Source: Caulobacter vibrioides
GTDB taxonomy: Bacteria; Pseudomonadota; Alphaproteobacteria; Caulobacterales; Caulobacteraceae
NCBI GenBank assembly: GCA_001449105.1
Contig: LNIY01000106.1
Location: 1 to 64,000 of the forward strand
Direction of reading: 5' to 3'
Length of the DNA stretch: 64,000 bases
The notes beneath the pieces were generated by a model. That model worked only from the letters and a program-made list of their open reading frames with translations, did not search any database and was not told the origin of the DNA. Each line of letters starts with the position of its first letter. Within the stretch, counting starts at the first letter, position 1. Positions 10,221 to 18,720 of the stretch are shown piece by piece. Made by a program: the position numbers and the translations under genes.

Positions 10221-11153
10221 CTAGTCCTTGCGCCCCAGCGGATGCTTGGTGCGCACCACCTCGGCCAGGTGCTCGCCGGCCACGTGGGTGTAGATCTGGG
10301 TGGTGCCGATGTCGGCATGGCCCAGCAGCGTCTGGATCACCCGAAGGTCGGCCCCGCCCTCCAGCAGGTGGGTGGCGAAGGCGTGGCGCAGCACGTGGGG
10401 GCTGACCTTCTCGCGGTCGATGCCGGCCGCGATGGCGGCGTCCTCCAGCAGTTGCGAGACCCGCCGTGCGGTGAGCCGTCCGCCCTTGCCGCGGGAGGGA
10501 AACAGCCAAGGGCTGTCCTTCTGGCCTTTTGGCAGGAATTGCAGCCTTCCCTCCAGATAGGCCTTCACCGCCGTTCGCGCCGCGTCGTTCAGCGGGGCCA
10601 GCCTTTCCTTGCCGCCCTTGCCCTTGACCATCAGGAAGGCCGGATCGCGGGCCAGGGCCGACAGCGGCAGGGCCAGCAGTTCGGAGATCCGCAGGCCCGA
10701 AGCGTAGAGCAGCTCGATAATGCAGGTCAGGCGCAGGCCCTGGGCGCCGTCCTTGGTGGTCGCCGCGGCCAGCAGGCCGTCGATCTCGGCCCGCGACAGC
10801 ACCTTGGGCAGGGGCCGGCCGGCCTTTGGGGCCACGACGCGGCGTGAAGGGTCGTCGGCGCGCCAGCCCTCGCCCAGGGCGAAGCGATAGAACTGCCGCA
10901 CGGACGAGCGCCGCCGCGCGGCCGTGGCCGGCGACAGGCCCCGCGCGCCCAGGTCCTGGAAATAGGCCTCGATGGCTTCGGCGTCGGCGCCGTCGAGATC
11001 GCCGCCCGTGCGTCCCAGAAAGCCCCGGGCGTCGGCCAGGTCCTTCTCATAAGCGCGCAGGGTGTTGGCGGCGGCCGCGCGCTCGACCGCCATCATCTCC
11101 AGGAAGGCCTCGACCCAGCCCTCGGCCTTTCCACCGGCCTTGGGGCCGCTCAT
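10221..11153 (-). CDS. xerD: site-specific tyrosine recombinase XerD
   Basis: A 310-residue tyrosine recombinase of XerC/XerD size that, with XerC, resolves chromosome dimers at dif during division. The N-terminal SAM-like DNA-binding domain (residues about 10-98) is followed by the catalytic domain with Arg155 (SGLRISELL), Lys179 (KGKGGKER), His253 and Arg256 (SPHVLRHAFA), His279 (LLGHADI) and Tyr288 (QIYTHV), a full active site. XerD rather than XerC is inferred from the sequence style (ERAAAANTLRAYEKDL and the end HPLGRKD). Its ATG overlaps the stop of the upstream exported-protein gene by four bases (ATGA), so the two are translationally coupled. It is not linked to any integrated element here. 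Confidence 0.93.
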   Translation of the reverse strand: MSGPKAGGKAEGWVEAFLEMMAVERAAAANTLRAYEKDLADARGFLGRTGGDLDGADAEAIEAYFQDLGARGLSPATAARRRSSVRQFYRFALGEGWRADDPSRRVVAPKAGRPLPKVLSRAEIDGLLAAATTKDGAQGLRLTCIIELLYASGLRISELLALPLSALARDPAFLMVKGKGGKERLAPLNDAARTAVKAYLEGRLQFLPKGQKDSPWLFPSRGKGGRLTARRVSQLLEDAAIAAGIDREKVSPHVLRHAFATHLLEGGADLRVIQTLLGHADIGTTQIYTHVAGEHLAEVVRTKHPLGRKD

Positions 11154-12625
11154 TTCTTCTTCGGCGTCGGCTTGGCGGCGGGCTTGGGCGCGGGCGGCGC
11201 GGCCGGGACCGGCAGCAGGCCCTCGACGGCCAGGGCCCGGGCGTCGGCGACAAGGCCCGCGCGGGTCAGGGCCGCGACGATGCGGGCGCGGTCGGCGGCG
11301 GTGGGTCCGGCCACGCCTGCGTCGGCGGCGACCGACAGGGCCAGCACGGCGGCCTCGCCCTTGCGGCCGGCGACGGCCGCGCTGTCCAGCAGCGCCAGGC
11401 GCGCGGCCGAGGCGGTCGACTTGCCAGCCTCGAAGCCGGCGAAGGCGGCGCGATCCTCGGGACTGAGCGCCCCGCCCAGGGCCTGCAGCACCACGGCGGC
11501 CGGCTGGGCCGGGGACTTGGCCCCGCCGCTGGCGCCCAGTTCCACCAGCCGGTCCAGCGCCTGGTCGGTCGAGCCGCCCGAGGCCGCCGCCAGCGCCGCG
11601 TCGAACAGGGCAAGGTCCTGATTGCCGACGCCCGGGATGGCGTCGCCGGTCATCTTGCCCCGGAGGGCCTGGGCGGTCTTGACGTCACCGGCGGTCAGGG
11701 CCGCGCGCAGGAAGAGGCCCGGCTCGGTGATCGGCGCGTCGGCGGCGACCATGGCCGCGATCAGCGGGGCGGCGGCGCGGGCGGCGACGGCGAAGTCCGC
11801 GCCGGACTTGGCGCCCTTCAGGAACGCCCAGTCGGCGGCTTGCGCGGCGGCCAGATCGGCGGCGGGCGGAGCCAGCACGCCCCGGGTGGCCGGCGTCGCC
11901 GTGGCCGAGGCGGCCTGGATGTCGAGCCCCAGCTTTTTGGACAGAGCGTAGTTGATGCCGGTGCGCAGGTTGGCGCCGCCGCTCGGCGGGGCGCCCGACA
12001 GCAGGGCCGGCATCAGCCGGGCGTAGTCGGCGTCCTTGCCCTGCTGCTGGGCGAGGTTGAAGGTCAGCTGGGCCTCGGCGGTCTGGCCGGCCCGCGCCTG
12101 GCAGAAGGCCCGCAGCCGCAGCCAGTAGCCCGTGCCGCGATCGGCGCTCAGCGCGTCGGCCACGGCGCAGGCGCGGTCGTCGTCGCCGGCGATCAGGTTG
12201 GCCTCGGCCGCGGCCATGGCCAGGGCGGCGTTCTGGTCCAGGCCCGGCGTGCGGTCCATCACCCGCTTGGCGCCGGCCGCCTCGCCTAGGGCGATCAGGG
12301 CCAGGGCCCGGGCGCCGCCCATCTCGGGATCGTCGCCCACGCCCGCCGGCGCCCGCGCGCCGGTGGCCAGCACCCGCCGCGCGAAATCGGCGAAGGCCGG
12401 CGACAGCGGCTTGGCCCCGAGCTTGGGCAGGACCTCGCGCATCAGGCCCGGCGAGGCGTCCTTCCAAAGGTCGCCCGGCAGGCCGGTGTCGGCGGCGGGA
12501 TTCGAGAACAGGTCGGGCGGCGCCAGCGTGGACACGGCCACGTCCTGGGCGTGAGCAGAGGCCGCGACGGCGAGAACGGAAACGGCGGCGGCGAGCGCCA
12601 GCGGGGAACGCGGGGAGAAAGCCAT
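11150..12625 (-). CDS. exported alanine-rich helical-repeat protein upstream of xerD
   Basis: A 491-residue exported protein without a recognised domain. A signal peptide (MAFSPRSPLALAAAVSVLAVAASAHAQ) precedes a long alanine-rich, almost entirely helical body, suggesting antiparallel helical repeats of TPR or Sel1 kind (for example LALIALGEAAGAKRVMDRTPG and AMAAAEANLIAGDDDRACAVADAL). The C-terminus is a proline/lysine tail (PAPKPAAKPTPKKK). Coupling to xerD by a four-base overlap suggests joint expression, though a functional link is not obvious. The start at 12625 is set by the signal peptide. Confidence 0.78.
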   Translation of the reverse strand: MAFSPRSPLALAAAVSVLAVAASAHAQDVAVSTLAPPDLFSNPAADTGLPGDLWKDASPGLMREVLPKLGAKPLSPAFADFARRVLATGARAPAGVGDDPEMGGARALALIALGEAAGAKRVMDRTPGLDQNAALAMAAAEANLIAGDDDRACAVADALSADRGTGYWLRLRAFCQARAGQTAEAQLTFNLAQQQGKDADYARLMPALLSGAPPSGGANLRTGINYALSKKLGLDIQAASATATPATRGVLAPPAADLAAAQAADWAFLKGAKSGADFAVAARAAAPLIAAMVAADAPITEPGLFLRAALTAGDVKTAQALRGKMTGDAIPGVGNQDLALFDAALAAASGGSTDQALDRLVELGASGGAKSPAQPAAVVLQALGGALSPEDRAAFAGFEAGKSTASAARLALLDSAAVAGRKGEAAVLALSVAADAGVAGPTAADRARIVAALTRAGLVADARALAVEGLLPVPAAPPAPKPAAKPTPKKK

Positions 12626-12855
12626 GGCCCTTACTATGGCAAGGAAGCGCGGCAGGCAGAAGACGGTTGGACGGCGATAGCGCGGCGAAAGGGCGTAACC
12701 GTGATCGGCCATAAATGCTTGCGAGCGACAGAGTTTGGGTCCAAAGCGCGAATGTGCCGCTTACCTAGCGTGAGCTTGAGCCCGTGGGGGGCTCCATACG
12801 TCCATCAGTGCGGACGGGAGTGGTCGAGCCGCGTCGATCATCCACGGGAGACCCC

Positions 12856-15291
12856 ATGCCCTCCACCCTGTCCGACACCCGTAACGCCGTCAGTCCGTTG
12901 GCGCGGCTATGGCTGCTGCTGCTCGGCGCGGTCATCGTGGCCGCGGGCCTGTTTTTCCTGATCGGCGGCGGCAAGCTGCTGGCCCTGGGCGGCAGCCCCT
13001 ACTTCCTGGCCGCCGGCGTGGTGCTGGCCGCGGCCGGCGTGCAGATCTGCCGGGCCAGGACGATCGGCGCCCTGCTGTTCGGGGCGGTGTTCGTCGTCAC
13101 GGTGGTCTGGGCGCTTTGGGAGTCGGGCTTCTCGTTCTGGCCGCTGATCTCGCGCCTGCTGGCGCTGAGCGTCGGCGCGGCCGTGGTGGCCTTCTCCTAT
13201 CCGCTGATGGCGCGGGCCAGCGGCAAGCCTTCGGCCCTGGTTCCCGCCCTGGCGACCGGCGCGGTGCTGGCCCTGGGCGCGGCCGCCGGCTTTACCGCCA
13301 TGTTCTTCCCCCATCCCACCGTGGCCTTCACCGGCGCGGCAGGCGCCCTGGTCCCGGTCGATCCGGCCAAGGCCCAGAAGAACTGGGAAGCCTACGGCAA
13401 CACCCCCGGCGCCAGCCGCTTCGTGGCGCTGGACGAGATCACCCGCGATAACGTGGGGGGCCTGAAGGTCGCCTGGACCTACCGCACCGGCGACGTGGCG
13501 GTCAGCGACGGCAACGGCGCCGAAGACCAGGACACCCCGCTGCAGGTCGGCGACACCGTCTATATCTGCACCCCGCACAACAACGTCATCGCGCTGGACG
13601 CCGACACCGGTCGCGAGAAGTGGAAGACCATCGTCGACGCCAAGGCCTCGGTCTGGATGCGCTGCCGGGGCCTGGCCTATTTCGACGCCGGCGCGCCGCT
13701 GGCCCAGCCGACCGTCGCCGGCGCCAGCCCCGTCCTGGCCGCGACCGTGCCCGAGGGCGCGCCCTGCCGCCGCCGCATCCTGATGAACACCATCAACGCG
13801 GTGCTGATGGCCTTCGACGCCGACACCGGTAAGGCCTGCCAGGACTTCGGAACCGCCGGCCGCGTCGACCTGAAGGCGGGCCTGGGCGACGCGCCCGACC
13901 CGCAGTACCAGCTGACCGCCGCCCCGACCCTGGCCGGCACGACGATCGTCGTCGGCGGCCGCATCGCCGACAACGTCCAGGTCGACATGCCGGGCGGCGT
14001 GGTGCGCGGCTTCGACGTCATCACCGGCGCCCTGCGCTGGGCCTTCGATCCGGGCGATCCGTCGATCACCAAGGCCCCGCCGGCCGGCAAGACCTACGCC
14101 CGCTCGACGCCGAACGTCTGGTCGTCGATGTCGTACGACGCCGCCTCCAACACCGTGTTCATGCCGGTGGGCAGCGCCTCGGTCGACCTCTACGGCAAGA
14201 CCCGCAGCGCGCTCGACCATCGCTACGGCGCCTCGATGCTGGCGCTGGACGCCACGACAGGCCGCGAGAAGTGGGTGTTCCAGACGGTCCATAACGACCT
14301 CTGGGACTTCGACGTGCCGATGCAGCCCAGCTTCGTCGACTTCCCCAAGGCCGGCGGCGGCGCGACCCCCGCCCTCGTCTTCGGCACCAAGGCCGGCCAG
14401 CTCTACGTGCTCGACCGCGCCACCGGCGCTCCGCTGACCAAGGTCGAGAACGTGCCGGTCAAGGCCGCCGACATCCCCGGCGAGCCCTACGCTCTCAGTC
14501 AGCCGCGCTCGACCGGCATGCCGCAGATCGGCGCCCAGACCCTGAAGGAAGCAGACATGTGGGGCGCCACGCCCTTCGACCAGCTGCTGTGCCGCATCGC
14601 CTTCAAGGGAATGCGCTACGAGGGGCTCTACACCGCGCCAGGCACGGACAAGTCGCTGAGCTTCCCCGGCTCGCTGGGCGGCATGAACTGGGGCGGGCTG
14701 TCGACCGACCCGACCACCAACACCATCTTCGTCAACGACATGCGCCTTGGCCTGTGGGTGAAGATGGAGCCCCAGGCGGCCAAGGCCACGGCCGCGGCCG
14801 GCGGCGAGGCGGTAAACACCGGCATGGGAGCCGTGCCGCTGAAGGGCACGCCCTATTCGGTGAACAAGAACCGCTTCCTGTCGGTGCTGGGCATCCCCTG
14901 CCAGGCCCCGCCCTACGGCACGATGACCGCCGTCGACATGACGACCCGGAAGATCAAGTGGCAGGTCCCGGTCGGCACCGTGCGCGACACCGGCCCGCTG
15001 GGGATCAAGATGGGCCTGCCCATGCCGATCGGCCTGCCGACGCTGGGCGGCAGTCTGGCCACCCAGGGCGGCCTCGTCTTCTTCGCCGGCACGCAGGACT
15101 ACTATCTGCGCGCCTTGGACTCCGCGACGGGCAAGGAAGTCTGGAAAGCCCGCCTGCCGGTGGGCAGCCAGGGCGGTCCGATGAGCTATCGCTCGCCCAA
15201 GACCGGCAAGCAGTACGTGGTGATCACCGCCGGCGGCGCGCGCCAGTCGCCCGACCGCGGCGACTACGTGATCGCCTACGCCCTGAAATGA
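12856..15291 (+). CDS. gcd: membrane-bound PQQ-dependent glucose dehydrogenase
   Basis: An 811-residue quinoprotein that oxidises glucose and other aldoses to lactones in the periplasm and passes electrons to ubiquinone. Residues 1-145 hold five transmembrane segments, the family's quinone-binding anchor. The rest is an eight-bladed beta-propeller with PQQ-dehydrogenase signatures such as AYGNTPGASRFVALDEI, RTGDVAVSDG, VHNDLWDFDVPMQP, GTKAGQLYVLDRATG and FFAGTQDYYLRALD. The length matches E. coli Gcd (about 800). GGGAG precedes the ATG at 12856. The last codon overlaps the start of the OprB gene (ATGA). No PQQ biosynthesis genes are in the window, so the cofactor must come from elsewhere. Confidence 0.94.
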   Translation: MPSTLSDTRNAVSPLARLWLLLLGAVIVAAGLFFLIGGGKLLALGGSPYFLAAGVVLAAAGVQICRARTIGALLFGAVFVVTVVWALWESGFSFWPLISRLLALSVGAAVVAFSYPLMARASGKPSALVPALATGAVLALGAAAGFTAMFFPHPTVAFTGAAGALVPVDPAKAQKNWEAYGNTPGASRFVALDEITRDNVGGLKVAWTYRTGDVAVSDGNGAEDQDTPLQVGDTVYICTPHNNVIALDADTGREKWKTIVDAKASVWMRCRGLAYFDAGAPLAQPTVAGASPVLAATVPEGAPCRRRILMNTINAVLMAFDADTGKACQDFGTAGRVDLKAGLGDAPDPQYQLTAAPTLAGTTIVVGGRIADNVQVDMPGGVVRGFDVITGALRWAFDPGDPSITKAPPAGKTYARSTPNVWSSMSYDAASNTVFMPVGSASVDLYGKTRSALDHRYGASMLALDATTGREKWVFQTVHNDLWDFDVPMQPSFVDFPKAGGGATPALVFGTKAGQLYVLDRATGAPLTKVENVPVKAADIPGEPYALSQPRSTGMPQIGAQTLKEADMWGATPFDQLLCRIAFKGMRYEGLYTAPGTDKSLSFPGSLGGMNWGGLSTDPTTNTIFVNDMRLGLWVKMEPQAAKATAAAGGEAVNTGMGAVPLKGTPYSVNKNRFLSVLGIPCQAPPYGTMTAVDMTTRKIKWQVPVGTVRDTGPLGIKMGLPMPIGLPTLGGSLATQGGLVFFAGTQDYYLRALDSATGKEVWKARLPVGSQGGPMSYRSPKTGKQYVVITAGGARQSPDRGDYVIAYALK

Positions 15292-16538
15292 GCGGGCCGA
15301 TCGAACGGCTGGGCGCCGCCGCGGGCCTCGCGGCGGCCCTGGCCTGCGCCTCGCCGGCCCTCGCCGGCGAACGCACGACCCTGACCGGAGACTGGGGCGG
15401 GCTGCGCACCGACCTGGCCGAAGACGGCATCGCCTTCCGGGGCGACTACGTCTCGGAGACCTTCAGCGTGCTGGACGGCGGCCTGCGGCGGGGCGGCGGC
15501 TACACCCAGCAGATCCGGGTCGGCGCCGACTTCGACCTGGACAAGCTGGCCGGCTGGTCGGGCGCCATCGTGCACCTGACCTTCAACGATCGGCGCGGCA
15601 AGGGCGTGTCGTCCGACGTGGTCGGCAACCGGCTGCCGATCCAGGAGGCCTATGGCGGCCAGTACACCCGCCTGACCGAGCTCTCCCTCGAGCAGCAGTT
15701 CGGGCGGCTGGACCTGCGGGCCGGCTTCTTCGCCATGGGCAACGACCTGGGCGGCATGGCTATCGGCTGCAACCTGGTCAACGCGGCCTTTTGCGCCCAC
15801 CCGCTGTCGATGTCGGGCGACAGCGGGTGGTACAACTATCCCAACGCCCGCTGGGGCGTGGCGGCGCGCTACGCCGTGCGCACCGACCTGCTGGTGCGCA
15901 CCGGCGTCTACCAGGTGAACCCCGCCCTCAACGACAAGGCCAACGCCTGGCGGCCGTTCGCCTCGGGCTCGACGGGCGTGATGCTGCCGCTGGAGGTGGA
16001 ATACGACCGGGGAACCGGCGGCGGCTTGCCGGGCCACTACAAGCTCGGCGCCTATTACGACAGCTCCCGCGTCACCCGTCAGGGCGAGACCGGAACCGTG
16101 AAGGGCCGCTACGGCGTCTACCTGCTGGCCGACCAGATGATCTGGCGGCAGGGAAGCGGCAATCGGGGCCTGTCGCTGTTCGGCCAGTTCACCAGCAATC
16201 CGAAGGCCTCGGCCCCGATCACCCGCTGGTACGAGGTCGGCCTGGTCAAGACCGGGACCTTCCCCGGCCGCGACGCCGACACCATCGCCCTGGGCCTGGT
16301 CCACGCCCAGCTGAACCCGCGCCTGCGGCGGGCCTATGTCGACCCCGCCGACCCGCCGGTCGACTACGGCGCCCTGCCGGCCGGCGAGACCGCGATCGAG
16401 CTCAGCTACGGCTGGCAGGCGACCCGCTGGCTGACCGTGCGGCCCGACGTGCAGTACATCGTCGAGCCCGGCGCGTTCGGCTACCGCGACACCCCCAACG
16501 CCTTGGCCGTCGGCGCGCAGGTGAAGGCGCAGTTCTAG
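15288..16538 (+). CDS. oprB: OprB-family carbohydrate-selective porin
   Basis: A 416-residue outer-membrane porin. A signal peptide (to about residue 26, ASPALAGE) is followed by the OprB N-terminal block LTGDWGGLRTDLAEDGI and many amphipathic beta-strands, including SLEQQFGRLDLRAGFFAMGND, and it ends in phenylalanine (VKAQF), the outer-membrane assembly signal. OprB porins let glucose and other sugars enter. Its ATG overlaps the gcd stop codon, so the pair makes an uptake-plus-oxidation unit. The open frame upstream of 15288 is a shadow of gcd. Confidence 0.93.
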   Translation: MSGPIERLGAAAGLAAALACASPALAGERTTLTGDWGGLRTDLAEDGIAFRGDYVSETFSVLDGGLRRGGGYTQQIRVGADFDLDKLAGWSGAIVHLTFNDRRGKGVSSDVVGNRLPIQEAYGGQYTRLTELSLEQQFGRLDLRAGFFAMGNDLGGMAIGCNLVNAAFCAHPLSMSGDSGWYNYPNARWGVAARYAVRTDLLVRTGVYQVNPALNDKANAWRPFASGSTGVMLPLEVEYDRGTGGGLPGHYKLGAYYDSSRVTRQGETGTVKGRYGVYLLADQMIWRQGSGNRGLSLFGQFTSNPKASAPITRWYEVGLVKTGTFPGRDADTIALGLVHAQLNPRLRRAYVDPADPPVDYGALPAGETAIELSYGWQATRWLTVRPDVQYIVEPGAFGYRDTPNALAVGAQVKAQF

Positions 16539-16545
16539 AGCGGGC

Positions 16546-16690
16546 TTCCCCCTCTCCCATAGGGAGAGGGCCGGGGTGAGGGGTTAGGGCGCCTGACGGA
16601 GCGCCGGCACGCCGTCCGACCTCGTAACCCCTCACCCTCCCATCGCTTCGCGACGGGCCCCTCCCTCTCCCAATGGGAGAGGGGCTAGGG
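16546..16690. repeat. dispersed palindromic repeat, family B
   Basis: Fills much of the 327-base gap between oprB and aroK. It starts with CCCCTCTCCCATAGGGAGAGGG and a GGGTGAGGGGTTA block and ends with their inverted copy TAACCCCTCACCCTCCC, then CCCTCCCTCTCCC-AAT-GGGAGAGGG. The overall plan is a long inverted repeat with small hairpins at both ends. The same plan recurs at 48112-48243. The remaining bases to 16865 show nothing I can name. Confidence 0.75.
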
Positions 16691-16865
16691 AGCGGCGCCT
16701 TGGCAACTTCCGCAAGCGATCCAATCGCTCGCTTCAGACCCATCGCCAGCAAGCGCCGGCTTCCGCCGACACTCCCCCTTCCACGAAACATGGCGCCAGC
16801 CCCAGGAATAACCGCAGTTCCAAGCGTGGCGGCGGGGGCGCGGGTCGTGTATCGGGGGATCGACC

Positions 16866-17441
16866 ATGACCGCCGACCTCGCCCCGCCCCGCTATCCAGA
16901 CCTCCGTGACCGGACCATCGTGCTGGTCGGGCTGATGGGCGTGGGCAAGTCCAGCGTCGGCCGGCGGCTGGCGGGCGTCCTCGACCTGCCGTTCCGCGAC
17001 GCCGACAACGAGGTCGAGCGCGCCGCCGGCCGCTCGATCCCCGAAATCTTCGGCGAGATGGGCGAGGAGGCCTTCCGCGACGGCGAGCGGCGCGTGATCG
17101 CCCGCCTGCTGGACGAGCCGCCGCACGTGCTGGCCACCGGCGGCGGCGCCTTCGTCAACGCCGAGACCCGCGCCCTGATCAAGGACAAGGCCATCGCCGT
17201 CTGGCTGAAGGCCGACCTGGAACTGCTGGCCCGCCGCGTCGGCCGCAAGGACGGCCGCCCGCTGCTGAAGAACCGCGACCCGATGGACGTCCTGCGCGAG
17301 CAGGCGATCACCCGCTACCCCGCCTATGGCGAGGCCCACCTGACCGTCGAGACCGGCGACACGCCCCACATGGTGGCCGTCGAAGCCGTTATCGCCGCCC
17401 TGCAGGGCCGCCTCGCCGCCGCGTCCGCTACCGGAGAGTAA
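16866..17441 (+). CDS. aroK: shikimate kinase
   Basis: A 191-residue cytosolic kinase for the fifth step of the shikimate pathway (ATP-dependent 3-phosphorylation of shikimate). The Walker A loop [11 protein letters not shown] (residues 22-32), the shikimate-binding FRDADNEVE, the GGGAF loop and the lid [12 protein letters not shown] are all present. An N-terminal extension of about 15 residues relative to E. coli AroK is usual in alphaproteobacteria. Only four bases separate its stop from the aroB start, so aroK-aroB is one operon. Confidence 0.97.
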   Translation: MTADLAPPRYPDLRDRTIVLVGLMGVGKSSVGRRLAGVLDLPFRDADNEVERAAGRSIPEIFGEMGEEAFRDGERRVIARLLDEPPHVLATGGGAFVNAETRALIKDKAIAVWLKADLELLARRVGRKDGRPLLKNRDPMDVLREQAITRYPAYGEAHLTVETGDTPHMVAVEAVIAALQGRLAAASATGE

Positions 17442-17445
17442 GACC

Positions 17446-18561
17446 GTGATCCGCACCGTTCCCGTGGGCCTGGGCGATCGCGCCTACGACGTCGTCATCG
17501 GCACGGGCCTGATCGACAAGGCCGGCGAGCACGTCCTGCCCTTCCTCTCCAAGCGCAAGCGTTGCGCCGTGGTCACCGACGCCAATGTCGGCGAGCACCA
17601 CGTCGAGCGGCTGTCGGTGTCGCTGGAGAAGGCCGGCGCCGCGGTCGACGTCATCGTGCTGCCGCCGGGCGAGGAGACCAAGAGCTTCGAGGGCCTGGCC
17701 CACCTGTCGGACCAGCTGCTGGCGCTGAACCTGGAGCGCGGCGACATGATCGTGGCCTTCGGCGGCGGCGTCATCGGCGACCTCGCCGGCTTCGCCGCGG
17801 CGATCTACAAGCGCGGCGTCGACTTCATCCAGATCCCGACCACGCTGCTGGCCCAGGTCGACAGCTCGGTCGGCGGCAAGACCGCCATCGACACCCCGCG
17901 CGGCAAGAACCTGATCGGCGCCTTCCACCAGCCGCGCCTCGTCCTGGCCGACCTCGACGTGCTGGCCACGCTGCCCGCCCGCGAACTGGCCTGCGGCTAC
18001 GCCGAGGTCATCAAGTACGGCCTGCTGGGCGATTTCGACTTCTTCGAATGGCTGGAAAAGAACGTCCACGCCGTCCTGGAGCGTGACACCGAGGCTCTGG
18101 TGCGCGCCGTCGGCCGCAGCGTCGAGATGAAGGCCGAGATCGTCGCCGAGGACGAGAAGGAGGCCGGTCGCCGCGCCCTCCTGAACCTCGGCCACACCTT
18201 CGGGCACGCCATCGAGGCCGAGATGGGCTTCGGCGACGCGCTCAAGCACGGCGAGGCCGTGGGCGTGGGCATGGCGCAGGCGTTCCGCTTCTCGGCTTCG
18301 CAGGGCCTGTGCTCGGCCCAGGACGCCGTCCGCGCCGTGGCCGCCATCAAGGCCGCCGGCCTGCCGACCACCCTGGCCGACGTGCGCAGCCAGCCCTTCG
18401 GCGCCGACGCCCTGATCGCCCACATGGGCCAGGACAAGAAGGCCGAGGGCGGCGCCCTGACCTTCGTGCTGGTGCGCAGGATCGGCGAGGCCTTCGTCGC
18501 CAAGGGCGTCGATCCGGCCCCGCTGCGCGCCTTCCTGGTGAGCGAGGGCGCGGCGGGCTGA
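17446..18561 (+). CDS. aroB: 3-dehydroquinate synthase
   Basis: A 371-residue NAD- and metal-dependent enzyme of the second step of the shikimate pathway (DAHP to 3-dehydroquinate). Visible signatures are [10 protein letters not shown], the NAD-binding [39 protein letters not shown], and the metal ligands within [11 protein letters not shown] and [10 protein letters not shown]. The GTG start at 17446 follows CGGAGAG. It directly follows aroK, the common pairing in Proteobacteria. Confidence 0.97.
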   Translation: MIRTVPVGLGDRAYDVVIGTGLIDKAGEHVLPFLSKRKRCAVVTDANVGEHHVERLSVSLEKAGAAVDVIVLPPGEETKSFEGLAHLSDQLLALNLERGDMIVAFGGGVIGDLAGFAAAIYKRGVDFIQIPTTLLAQVDSSVGGKTAIDTPRGKNLIGAFHQPRLVLADLDVLATLPARELACGYAEVIKYGLLGDFDFFEWLEKNVHAVLERDTEALVRAVGRSVEMKAEIVAEDEKEAGRRALLNLGHTFGHAIEAEMGFGDALKHGEAVGVGMAQAFRFSASQGLCSAQDAVRAVAAIKAAGLPTTLADVRSQPFGADALIAHMGQDKKAEGGALTFVLVRRIGEAFVAKGVDPAPLRAFLVSEGAAG

Positions 18562-18646
18562 AACCCGTCGTCTCGCGGCCGACTGGCGGCGATACGGGCG
18601 TTTCACGTCCCCGCTTCCCTAAAAGCCAAGCTTGTTTACGATCGGC

Positions 18647-18671
18647 GGAACCGCTCCGTTTCCGGCGCGTT
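18647..18671 (+). promoter_or_regulatory. EcfG/SigT-type general stress promoter
   Basis: GGAAC at 18647-18651 and CGTT at 18668-18671 with exactly 16 bases between match the alphaproteobacterial general stress consensus GGAAC-N16/17-CGTT. It is 50 bases upstream of the HWE kinase start, a suitable leader length. Confidence 0.65.
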
Positions 18672-18720
18672 GAGGACGACGCGCCGTGTTGTCGGCGTTG
18701 GGGTCTAGGGGGGAGCCTAG

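Noticed and set aside
10221-11153. Tyrosine recombinase as an integrase of a mobile element
   Set aside because: Size, active-site order and coupling to an exported-protein gene fit the housekeeping XerD; no att sites or phage genes nearby.
16546-16690. Family B repeat as an insertion sequence
   Set aside because: No transposase frame inside and too short; best treated as a non-coding dispersed palindrome.
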